Below, piece by piece: positions 8,018 through 15,271 of a DNA stretch of 23,062 nucleotides. The notes beneath the pieces were generated by a model. That model searched no databases and had not been told where the DNA came from. It worked only from the letters and a program-made list of their open reading frames with translations. This stretch comes from Nitrolancea sp040255925 (lineage in GTDB: Bacteria; Chloroflexota; Chloroflexia; Thermomicrobiales; Thermomicrobiaceae). The position numbers and the translations under genes were made by a program. The stretch's first letter is position 1. The number at the start of each line of letters is the position of its first letter. The stretch lies in contig JBDZVX010000030.1 of assembly GCA_040255925.1 (NCBI GenBank), forward strand, positions 1 to 23,062, in the 5' to 3' direction.

Positions 8018-9190
8018 ATGCGAGCGCTGACGTGGCACGACAAGCATGATGTGCGGGTCGAGAACGTTCCAGACCCGGCGATTCTCAACCCGCGCGATGT
8101 GATTGTTCGAATCACATCGACCGCGATCTGCGGGTCGGATCTGCATATATACGATGGCTTTATTCCGACCATGGAACCAGGAGACATTCTTGGCCACGAG
8201 TTCATGGGAGAGGTCGTTGAGATCGGACCTGGAGTCAACAATCTCCGGATTGGCGATCGCGTCATCGTCCCCTTTGCGATCTCTTGCGGCTCGTGCTTCT
8301 TCTGCGAGCGGGGCCTCTGGTCGCTGTGCGACAACTCAAATCCGAACGCGGCTCTCGCGGAGAAGATGTATGGCTCTTCCGGCGCGGGATTTTTCGGCTA
8401 TTCGCACCTGTTCGGTGGTTTTGCCGGCGGACAAGCCGAGTACGCCCGCGTACCGTTCGCCGATGTCGGACCGCTGAAGGTTCCTGATGGCTTGGCTGAT
8501 GAGCAGGTGCTCTTCCTGACGGACGTCTTCCCGACCGGCTACATGGCGGCCGAGAACTGCGATATTCAGCCCGGTACTATTGTCGCGGTGTGGGGCTGTG
8601 GCGCGGTTGGGCAGTTCGCCATCCAAAGCGCGTACCTACTCGGGGCGGAAAAGGTCATCGCGATCGATCGTTTCCCGGAGCGGTTACAACTGGCCGCGGA
8701 AGCAGGCAAGGCACTCACCATCAACTACGCCGAGACCGGGGACGTTGTCCAGGCGCTCAAAGACCACACCGGTGGACGTGGACCAGATGCGTGTATCGAT
8801 GCCGTCGGCATGGAGTCCCACGGCACCAGCATCGACTGGTGGACCGACCGGGCGAAGCAGGCCGCGCGTCTCAGCCTCGATCGCGCTCATGTCCTGCGAG
8901 AGGCGATCCAGGCCTGCCGTAAGGGCGGAACGCTGTCGATTCCGGGTGTCTATGCCGGGTTCATCGATCAGATGCCGATGGGAACCGCCTTCGCGAAGGG
9001 GCTGACCTTCAGGATGGGCCAGACCCACATCCAGCGCTACCTGCGGCCCCTGCTCGATCGCATCCAGAACGGTGATATCGACCCATCGTTAGTCATCACG
9101 CACCGCATGCCGCTCGACGAAGCCCCACAGGCGTACGAGATCTTTCGCAACAAAGAAGATAACTGCATCAAAGTGGTGTTGAATCCGTAG
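8018..9190 (+). CDS. Zinc-dependent alcohol dehydrogenase (MDR superfamily)
   Basis: This 390-residue medium-chain dehydrogenase resembles the glutathione-independent formaldehyde/threonine dehydrogenase branch and would oxidise an alcohol or hydrated aldehyde with NAD. Catalytic zinc ligands are Cys38 (ICGSDLH), His60 and Glu61 (GHEFMGEVVEIGPGV). The structural zinc lobe is Cys90, Cys93, Cys96 and Cys104. The Rossmann turn is GCGAVG (193-198), and Asp217 (IAIDRF) at the end of the second strand suggests NAD preference. Length is normal for the family. A segment at about 270-300 (GMESHGTSIDWWTDR) is the insertion typical of this subgroup. It follows the SRPBCC gene closely and is convergent with the downstream SDR gene. 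The true substrate cannot be read from sequence. Confidence 0.92.
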   Translation: MRALTWHDKHDVRVENVPDPAILNPRDVIVRITSTAICGSDLHIYDGFIPTMEPGDILGHEFMGEVVEIGPGVNNLRIGDRVIVPFAISCGSCFFCERGLWSLCDNSNPNAALAEKMYGSSGAGFFGYSHLFGGFAGGQAEYARVPFADVGPLKVPDGLADEQVLFLTDVFPTGYMAAENCDIQPGTIVAVWGCGAVGQFAIQSAYLLGAEKVIAIDRFPERLQLAAEAGKALTINYAETGDVVQALKDHTGGRGPDACIDAVGMESHGTSIDWWTDRAKQAARLSLDRAHVLREAIQACRKGGTLSIPGVYAGFIDQMPMGTAFAKGLTFRMGQTHIQRYLRPLLDRIQNGDIDPSLVITHRMPLDEAPQAYEIFRNKEDNCIKVVLNP

Positions 9191-9220
9191 CTTTCGTGGA
9201 AGTTGGGCCAGCGGAGCGAA

Positions 9221-9239
9221 GGAATCCAAAAGGGATTCC
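9221..9239. terminator. Small hairpin between convergent genes
   Basis: GGAATCC and GGATTCC form a 7-bp perfect stem with loop AAAAG, 30 bp after the dehydrogenase stop and between two convergent genes. There is no T-run on either side, so a role in termination is only a suggestion from position. Confidence 0.3.
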
Positions 9240-9308
9240 CACCGGCGTTGGACTGGCGAGCGATCCTCCTGAGGGAAAGGCATCTCGGTCAGTTCGCCAA
9301 GTCGCATG

Positions 9309-10391
9309 CTATGCCGGGGTCTCAGCCTTCCCGCCTCTTCGGCCCGTGACGGAGGCTTCCGCTTCAGCCCGCTCCGGATATTGGTGCCAGGTCCGGGCCG
9401 CCCGCCGCCCCAGAACGGTCAGGAACGACTGCGAGATGAACGATTTGCTCTGCTTCCCGAGGCGGCGTTCCGTGCCGATACCGTTGGCGCCAGGCATCAC
9501 CCGGTTGACGACGCCAAGCACGCTGGTCGTGAGACCGGGGAAGAGACCGTGCAATCGCGCCGCGAGCTGTGCCTGGGGGGAGAGAATGATTTCGTTATCT
9601 CCCCGCCGGGTGGCCTCGACGATCTGATGCGCCGCCCTGGTCGCGCTCATTGAAGTGAAGGGAAGACTCGCGCCCAGGCTGAACCAGGCGTATTCGGCGC
9701 GGTGCTTCCCCTTGAAGAAGGCGTTGACATGCGAGCCAGTCCGTATCAGACCGGGCACGACGGTGATGGACTGAACTCCCTCCTTTGCCAGCTCAGCCGT
9801 GAGCCCCTCCGAGAAGCCGACCGCCGCGAACTTGGCACTGTTGTAGGAGAGGAGGTGAGGAACGCTCAGCTTGCCACCGATGGACGTAATGTTCACGATG
9901 CGCCCGCTCTTGCGCTCCATCATCTGGGGTAACACCGTGAGCGTCGGATAGACAACGCCCCAAAACATGACATCCATAGCCGTCTTGAAGTCTTCGAGCG
10001 TCTGATCTTGGATTGGACCGACGATGATGATGCCGGCGTTGTTGACGAGGATATCGATCCGTCCAAAGCGGTTCATCGCCTGGTCTACCAGATCCTGGAC
10101 CTGAGCGCGATCACCGACGTCGCAGGGAACGGCCAGCGCCTCGGCGCCACTTTGGGCCACCGTCTCGCGTGCCCAGGCTAGTTCGTCCACACTGCGCGCA
10201 CAAAGGACGAGCTTTGCGCCGCGCCGTGCAAACTCCTTAGCCATCGCAAGTCCCAGCCCTCGCGAACTCCCGGTGATCAGAACGACCTGACCATCCAGAT
10301 CGATAGCACGCCGTCGTCTGACGACCTCACGTCCGAGCAGCCCCAGGCCGAACCCCACCGCGATGGTCGAAGGTCTACGCATGATATCCAT
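9309..10391 (-). CDS. Membrane-associated short-chain dehydrogenase/reductase (SDR)
   Basis: The 360-residue product is a classical SDR oxidoreductase with an N-terminal extension. The cofactor-binding turn is TGSSRGLG (40-47), followed by CDVGD (90-94), NNAG (117-120), catalytic Ser170 (NITSIGG), and Tyr183 and Lys187 (SYNSAKFAA). The N-terminus (about 9-21, STIAVGFGLGLLG) is hydrophobic and followed by a run of Arg residues, which suggests membrane association. A C-terminal region (about 245-340) contains a further hydrophobic stretch and a basic tail. The start at 10391 is preferred over longer frames because GGGAAGG lies nine bases upstream and the preceding translation has no family resemblance. 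It is divergent from the TDT transporter. The substrate is unknown. Confidence 0.9.
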   Translation of the reverse strand: MDIMRRPSTIAVGFGLGLLGREVVRRRRAIDLDGQVVLITGSSRGLGLAMAKEFARRGAKLVLCARSVDELAWARETVAQSGAEALAVPCDVGDRAQVQDLVDQAMNRFGRIDILVNNAGIIIVGPIQDQTLEDFKTAMDVMFWGVVYPTLTVLPQMMERKSGRIVNITSIGGKLSVPHLLSYNSAKFAAVGFSEGLTAELAKEGVQSITVVPGLIRTGSHVNAFFKGKHRAEYAWFSLGASLPFTSMSATRAAHQIVEATRRGDNEIILSPQAQLAARLHGLFPGLTTSVLGVVNRVMPGANGIGTERRLGKQSKSFISQSFLTVLGRRAARTWHQYPERAEAEASVTGRRGGKAETPA

Positions 10392-10895
10392 TGTGAGCCG
10401 CCTTCCCGCACGGTGATCGGTTTCGCCGGCCACCGGCATTTCCTGTGTCTTCCACGTAGTATCTAAGCCGCCGGCACGCGGCGGGATAATCATTTTGAAT
10501 GCCACTGCGGCTGGAATGGAGCGTGCTGAATCCGTCAATAACGCCCCGGCCCGCACACCAAAGCCACCGGCGCGGTTCATGCATTGTCCGTCCCGGAGGG
10601 GGTTCCGGTGCGCGGCTTCAGCTAGAGCGTCGGTCAAGTAATCGGGAATGCCGCCGATCCCGCGTAACGTTTCGGCTTACTTCCGCGGAAAAACGTGGCG
10701 GCATCCGCCCCGGTCGCGGCTGAAATGGCCTCCAACACCATTACTTGACCGGTGTTCTAGCGGGAATCGAAACGAGCGGCCCGCGGTTGGAGCTGCCGGG
10801 AGAGGGAGACTTCTCCATCGAATTCAATGACCACCTCCTCTTGGAGGTGCTGAAGGATGAGCGCTTCGGAGCCTCCGCGAAAGTGATTGGCGGGC
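10392..10895. other. Divergent intergenic region with nested inverted repeats
   Basis: About 500 bases separate the SDR (minus) and TDT (plus) genes. The stretch holds the structured 121-bp element at 10631-10751. A short plus-strand frame from about 10745 to 10957 (ending ...KCASSECAG) has natural-looking composition (LELPGEGDFSIEF, LLLEVLKDERFG), but no family that I recognise. It overlaps the TDT start, so I do not call it a gene. Confidence 0.45.
10631..10751. repeat. Structured element with nested inverted repeats
   Basis: Outer arms CGGTCAAGTAAT (10631-10642) and ATTACTTGACCG (10740-10751) are exact reverse complements. Inside them ATGCCGCC (10648-10655) pairs with GGCGGCAT (10697-10704), ACGTTT (10667-10672) with AAACGT (10691-10696), and TTCCGCGGAA (10681-10690) is itself a palindrome. 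A further dyad AACACC/GGTGTT (10734-10739 and 10751-10756) overlaps the right outer arm. It could be a small non-autonomous element, an operator region for the divergent genes, or a structured leader RNA for the transporter. Confidence 0.6.
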
Positions 10896-11996
10896 ATGAC
10901 CCAGCTACCGACCAAGCTCCGGCCACAAAGTGCGCCAGTTCGGAATGCGCTGGATAAGAGCGCCCGTGATCTCTACCCCGGCTATTTCGCGCTGGTGATG
11001 GCGACCGGCGGGGTCTCGGTCGCCGCGCATTTCGCGGGTTTGGACGCCATCGCCTGGCTGCTCCTCCCACTCAATCTGCTCTTCTATGGCGTGCTCTGCC
11101 TGCTCACCCTGATCCGGCTGCTGCGCTACTTCCCCCGGATCGTCGCGGACCTCACCAGCCACACCAGAGGGCCCGGATTCTTTACCCTGGTGGCTGGTAC
11201 CTGCAAGCTGGGCATTCAAATCGTCATCCTCACAGGGGCATCCTCCCTCGGTATCCGGGTTGGCATTGCCCTCTGGGTCCTTGGAACCCTCCTTTGGATC
11301 CTGCTGACGTACACCTTCTTTCCCGCCATGACGATGCACGAAACCGGCTCGGATCTGCTGACCGGGATCAACGGCGGCTGGCTGCTGGCAGTCGTCGCCA
11401 CCCAGAATATCGCGATCCTGGGCACCCTGGTCGCACCGCAACTCGCCCCCTGGAGCCAGCAGATACTCTTTATCGCGCTGGCTATGTTCCTGATCGGCGT
11501 CCTCCTGTATATCATTCTGATCGCCCTGATCTTCTTCCGGTTCATGTTTATCGGCCGGTTCACCACCACGCTTGCGCCGCCCTACTGGATCAATATGGGC
11601 GCCGCGGCGATCACCACGCTCGCCGGGTCCACCCTGGTTCTCGCCGCTCCCCAGTGGCCGCTGCTGGAGCGGCTGGTGCCATTCGTAATCGGATTGACCC
11701 TGGCCTCCTGGGCGATCGCCACCTGGTGGATCCCCTTCATGGCGGTGATGTTCATCTGGCTGCATGGCGTCAAACGCGCCCGCCTTACCTACGATCCGGG
11801 GTACTGGGCGATGGTCTTCCCGCTGGCAATGTACACCGTGGGAACGTTCCGGCTCGTACAGGCCACCGGACTATCGTTCCTCGCGATCATTCCCGAGTAC
11901 TTCGTGTATGTGGCGCTGCTGAGCTGGGTGCTCACCTTCGCCGGACTGCTCTTCAGTCTGGCACACGACTGGATTGTTCGCCGCTCGCTACGCTAG
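10896..11996 (+). CDS. TDT-family transporter (TehA/SLAC1-like, tellurite resistance/C4-dicarboxylate)
   Basis: The 366-residue integral membrane protein has about ten predicted helices and the TDT/SLAC1 family entry motif DLYPGYFALVMATGGVSVA near the N-terminus. It continues with alternating helices such as WLLLPLNLLFYGVLCLL and ILFIALAMFLIGVLLYIIL, plus a conserved GYWAMVFPLAMYTVGTF in the penultimate region. Relatives are anion channels or uptake carriers for tellurite, C4-dicarboxylates or sulfite; the substrate here cannot be fixed. Start ATG 10896 is used because a TTG at 10887 offers no better ribosome site. No TehB methyltransferase is adjacent, which argues against a dedicated tellurite operon. 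A strong hairpin follows about 90 bp after the stop. Confidence 0.88.
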   Translation: MTQLPTKLRPQSAPVRNALDKSARDLYPGYFALVMATGGVSVAAHFAGLDAIAWLLLPLNLLFYGVLCLLTLIRLLRYFPRIVADLTSHTRGPGFFTLVAGTCKLGIQIVILTGASSLGIRVGIALWVLGTLLWILLTYTFFPAMTMHETGSDLLTGINGGWLLAVVATQNIAILGTLVAPQLAPWSQQILFIALAMFLIGVLLYIILIALIFFRFMFIGRFTTTLAPPYWINMGAAAITTLAGSTLVLAAPQWPLLERLVPFVIGLTLASWAIATWWIPFMAVMFIWLHGVKRARLTYDPGYWAMVFPLAMYTVGTFRLVQATGLSFLAIIPEYFVYVALLSWVLTFAGLLFSLAHDWIVRRSLR

Positions 11997-12086
11997 TCAT
12001 CGTCACGAGAAAACCAGGCCGGGTGAGACGATGATATCGGTCACCGCGAGAACAAAGCGCTCCAATAGGTTATCCGGTTTCCACGG

Positions 12087-12137
12087 GGCCACGGATGTGG
12101 CCGGGGCCGGTCACATCCGTGGCCTCAGCCCCGTTTT
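12087..12137 (+). terminator. Strong hairpin with TTTT, likely terminator of the transporter gene
   Basis: GGCCACGGATGTG (12087-12099) and CACATCCGTGGCC (12112-12124) pair perfectly over 13 bp. The interior CCGG/CCGG extends the stem through a G-T pair. TTTT follows at 12134-12137 after a short GC-rich spacer. The position after the TDT gene fits an intrinsic terminator, although the gap between stem and T-run is longer than usual. Confidence 0.5.
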
Positions 12138-12447
12138 CGTCCAGCGCGGTCCGCTACCAAAAGCCACATTGTTCGTCTAAAGGGAAGATTTCTGACTGCG
12201 AAACAGGTTCGCGCATCCCTGCTTCGGGTTCCCGAGCGTCGCGAGAACGGAAATCCGGCAACCACTGGGCATGAACTTAGGGAATACGCAAGAAATGGGG
12301 AGCGTTGGATCTGGACAGGAGCGGAAGTCAGGGGCAATCTATACGCGGTAGCATGACCAACGCGTATCTCAGATGCTCGCGGTCCAGGACGGAGTGGAGG
12401 GGTTCGCTGGTGGAGCAGCGTTCGGACGTTACGACTGGGAGCACAGG
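12138..12447. other. Intergenic stretch before the split phosphotransferase genes
   Basis: About 310 bases with no recognisable gene. A plus-strand frame reaches back to 12373, but its first 25 codons look unlike the family and lack a ribosome site, so I count them as untranslated leader. The promoter of the two-gene unit should be here; I see no convincing -35/-10 pair. Confidence 0.4.
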
Positions 12448-13365
12448 ATGACGACCGGAGTAGAGACGGAGACCGACATCCTCTGGCTTGGCGAAGTCGC
12501 GTGTCACGACCGCTCCTTGGTCGGCGGTAAAGCTGCGCAGCTAAGCCGTCTCGCCGCCGGCTATCGCGTCCCACCCGGCTTCTGCCTCACATCGACCGCC
12601 TTCGCGGGTGCCCGATCCCATGGTCATGTCGGCACCGGCATCGGGAACCAGCCGGTCGCGCTGCCGCCGTCCCTCTTCGACAAACTGACGGCAGCCTATC
12701 AAACGCTGGCCACCCGCACCAGCCTGGAGGCGCCGCCGGTCGCCGTACGATCTTCGGCCACCGACGAGGATGGGAGTGCCGCATCCTTCGCCGGCCAGCA
12801 CGATACCTATCTCAACATCGCCGGAATCGACGCGGTCGCGGAGGCGGTCATCCGCTGCTGGGCTTCATTCTCCTCCGAGCGGGCCCTCGCCTATCGCCGC
12901 CAGCAGGGGCTATCACTCGATACCGTTCATCCTGCCGTCCTGATCCAGCACCTCGTAGTCGCCGATGTCTCGGCGGTGATGTTTAGCGCTAACCCGGTCA
13001 CCGGCAAGCGTGACGAGATCGTAATCAATGCCACGTGGGGGCTCGGCGAGAGTCTGGTCAGCGGGACTGTCACCCCGGACACCTACCTGATCCGGAAAGC
13101 GGATCTGACGGTAACCGGACGCGAGATCGGCGAGAAACAGCGCATGACGGTGGCGATCCCTGAGGGTACGCGTGAGGTCGACGTTCCCCGGCTCCTCCGG
13201 CGTCAACCGGCGATTGATGACGCGCAAGCAATCGAGATGGCCCAGCTTGCCCGGTCGCTTGACGAGGCAATGGGCTTCCCGGTCGACGTCGAGTGCGCCT
13301 TTTCCGGCGACCGGCTCTACCTGCTCCAATGCCGGCCGGTTACCCGGCTCCCCGCATCGAAGTGA
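12448..13365 (+). CDS. ATP-grasp subunit of a split PEP-synthase/rifampin-phosphotransferase-like enzyme
   Basis: The 305-residue product is the PPDK_N (PEP/pyruvate phosphate dikinase, ATP-binding) domain standing alone. Family marks are LVGGKAAQLSRL (24-35), VPPGFCLTSTAF (41-52), AVRSSATDEDG (99-109), SAASFAGQHDTYLN (110-123), VMFSANPVTGKRDEIVIN (177-194), TWGLGESLVSG (196-206), and the C-terminal ATP-grasp block VDVECAFSGDRLYLLQCRP (279-297). It would bind ATP and pass the beta-phosphate to the histidine of the partner protein. The start at 12448 has GGGAG six bases upstream. The partner gene begins 60 bp after the stop. Standard PEP synthase, PPDK and RPH carry this domain in one long chain, so the stop after residue 305 is a real split between domains, not a truncation inside one. 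Confidence 0.9.
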   Translation: MTTGVETETDILWLGEVACHDRSLVGGKAAQLSRLAAGYRVPPGFCLTSTAFAGARSHGHVGTGIGNQPVALPPSLFDKLTAAYQTLATRTSLEAPPVAVRSSATDEDGSAASFAGQHDTYLNIAGIDAVAEAVIRCWASFSSERALAYRRQQGLSLDTVHPAVLIQHLVVADVSAVMFSANPVTGKRDEIVINATWGLGESLVSGTVTPDTYLIRKADLTVTGREIGEKQRMTVAIPEGTREVDVPRLLRRQPAIDDAQAIEMAQLARSLDEAMGFPVDVECAFSGDRLYLLQCRPVTRLPASK

Positions 13366-13425
13366 TCGCCGGCGCGCGTCAATCATGATGATCCGGATCT
13401 GCTAATCGTGAGGAAGGGAAGGAAC

Positions 13426-15120
13426 ATGGCAACCACGCAGCCAGTCGGGCACCGAATCCCCGTACCACCCGATTTCCCGGTCGAGTGGGACGATCCCAGC
13501 CACGAGAACCTCTTCTGGACCCGCGAGCGCATGCACTACCCCGAGCCGGTTAAACCGGTAATCGAGTCTCTGGATCCTGAGGCTGGACTCAACTTTGCCG
13601 CGGAGACCTATGATCTCCCCATCAGGTATCACGCCCGGGTCATCAATACCTATCGCTATACCGCCGTCTCGCCGGTGACTATGGACCCGGAAGAACTGGC
13701 GGCGATTGGTGAGCGGGCCATGGAGAACGTGAAGCCCGTGCTGGCACGGTTTGGTGAGATCTGGGAAACCGAGATGTTACCGGAAATCAAGGAGCACCTC
13801 GCCTACTGGGACAGCTTCGACTTGCGCGGCGCCACGACGCCGGAACTGCTCGTCCATTTTGATGAGACAGTCCGCCGGTTCAGGCGGCTGTGGGACATCC
13901 ATTTCATGGTCGGACTCCCGATGCTGCTGTCGATGAGCCTCTTCGACGATTTCTACCGCGATCTCTTTGGGAACCAGTCCGCCTTCGATGCCTTCCGTCT
14001 CCTTCAGGGCTTCGACAACAAGACCCTGGAGACCGATCGAGCCCTCTGGCAGCTGAGCCGGAAGGCGCTTGCCCTGCCAGCGGTTCAGCGGATTCTCCAG
14101 GAGCAGGCAGTCGCGGACGTCGTTCCCGCGTTGGAGCAGTCACCGGAATGCGCGGGCTTTCTGGCCGAGCTTCGAGCCTATCTCGACGAGTATGGCCAGC
14201 GGTGCGCCACGTCGGGCGGCAATGTTTTCGATCCGGCCGAGCCGAGCTGGATTGAGAACCCGGCTCCGGTCATCAAGAATCTGAAGGATTACATCACGCA
14301 ACCCGATCGCGACCTAGAGGCGGAGATGGCGAAGCAGGCCGCGGAGCGGGAACGGGCGCTGGCCGAGACTCGTGAGCGGCTGCGCGGCTACCCGCAGCCG
14401 GTAGTCGGCCAGTTCGAAGCGCTGCTCAAGGCCGCCCAAGACGGCGTAGTCCTCAGCGAGAATCACGATTTCTGGATCGACTTCCGTGGCAGCTACCGCA
14501 TTCGCCGGGTGCTCGTTGAGTTAGGGTGCCGGCTGGCCGGCGCCGGAGCTGTCGACAGCCCGGATGGCGTCTTCTATCTCAAGTTCGATGAGATCCGGGA
14601 GACTCTTGCCGCAGTGCCTACACCGGACCGGCGAGAACTCGTCGCACAGCGCAAGGCCGAGATGGCCCATTTCCGCACAATCACACCGCCGCCGGCCCTC
14701 GGCACAATGCCGCCGGGTCCCCCGCCGGATGATGCAGCTGGCCGAACGCTCATCAAGTTCTTCGGTGGACCGCCTCAACCTCCGACCGAGCCGGGCGTCC
14801 TGCGCGGCGGCCCCGGCTCTCCCGGGACGGTAAGCGGCACGGCCAAGATCGTCCGCTCGCTCGCCGAAGCCGCCAAGCTGGAGCCAGGCGATATCCTGAT
14901 CGCCGAGACCACCGCGCCGCCCTGGACGCCGCTCTTTGCCACGGCCGCGGCGGTCGTTACCGAGACCGGCGGCATTCTCAGCCACTGCGCGGTCGTCGCC
15001 CGCGAGTACGGCATTCCGGCCGTGGTCGGGGCCGCGATGGCAACAACGATGATCGAAGATGGGCAAACCGTGGAGGTCGACGGGGACACCGGAATCGTCA
15101 GGGTTATTTCACCGGATTGA
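13426..15120 (+). CDS. Phosphohistidine/substrate subunit of the split phosphotransferase
   Basis: The 564-residue product has a long helical middle region (about 1-440, beginning with SHENLFWTRERMHYPEPVKP), which in rifampin phosphotransferases is the substrate-binding part. After a Pro-rich linker (about 428-452) comes a C-terminal swivelling PEP-utilisers domain (about 455-564). His520 in TETGGILSHCAVVAREYG is the expected phosphoryl carrier. APPWTPLF (about 497-504) also fits. It would receive phosphate from the ATP-grasp partner encoded just upstream. Start ATG 13426 has a strong AGGAAGGGAAGGA leader; an in-frame GTG at 13408 lies within that leader and is not used. The substrate could be an antibiotic such as a rifamycin, a phenol (as in phenylphosphate synthase) or another hydroxyl compound. 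Confidence 0.88.
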   Translation: MATTQPVGHRIPVPPDFPVEWDDPSHENLFWTRERMHYPEPVKPVIESLDPEAGLNFAAETYDLPIRYHARVINTYRYTAVSPVTMDPEELAAIGERAMENVKPVLARFGEIWETEMLPEIKEHLAYWDSFDLRGATTPELLVHFDETVRRFRRLWDIHFMVGLPMLLSMSLFDDFYRDLFGNQSAFDAFRLLQGFDNKTLETDRALWQLSRKALALPAVQRILQEQAVADVVPALEQSPECAGFLAELRAYLDEYGQRCATSGGNVFDPAEPSWIENPAPVIKNLKDYITQPDRDLEAEMAKQAAERERALAETRERLRGYPQPVVGQFEALLKAAQDGVVLSENHDFWIDFRGSYRIRRVLVELGCRLAGAGAVDSPDGVFYLKFDEIRETLAAVPTPDRRELVAQRKAEMAHFRTITPPPALGTMPPGPPPDDAAGRTLIKFFGGPPQPPTEPGVLRGGPGSPGTVSGTAKIVRSLAEAAKLEPGDILIAETTAPPWTPLFATAAAVVTETGGILSHCAVVAREYGIPAVVGAAMATTMIEDGQTVEVDGDTGIVRVISPD

Positions 15121-15137
15121 TCGGGCGTAGACTTTCC

Positions 15138-15184
15138 CGTGCGGGCTGATGTCGTGGCCGTGAAGGTGCCTATCAGCCCGCACG
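15138..15184. terminator. 13-bp inverted repeat after the phosphotransferase pair
   Basis: CGTGCGGGCTGAT (15138-15150) and ATCAGCCCGCACG (15172-15184) are exact reverse complements around a 21-base loop, 17 bp after the stop. No T-run follows, so this may be a weak or Rho-assisted terminator, or an operator in front of the exporter gene. Confidence 0.45.
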
Positions 15185-15271
15185 AAACAGGACGAGGGAG
15201 CGGCCAGGTGGTATGACCCCTGGCCTGCATATTTGAGGAATCCAAGCGCGCTCCGTGGAGACGCTTGGGGG

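Noticed and set aside
7117..8334. Minus-strand open frame of 405 codons across the SRPBCC gene and the start of the dehydrogenase
   Set aside because: It is antisense to two genes with clear family motifs, and its translation is Arg/Pro/Ser-rich without any domain pattern. It is a GC-rich shadow.
10745..10957. Small 70-codon plus-strand gene before the TDT transporter
   Set aside because: It overlaps the transporter start, has only a TTG start without ribosome site, and matches no family I know, although its composition is reasonable.
10905..11765. Minus-strand open frame of 286 codons opposite the TDT transporter
   Set aside because: The translation is Gly/Asp/Gln-rich and is the mirror of hydrophobic helices on the plus strand.
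12373..12447. 25 extra N-terminal codons for the ATP-grasp subunit
   Set aside because: They lack family resemblance, and the ATG at 12448 has GGGAG at proper spacing.
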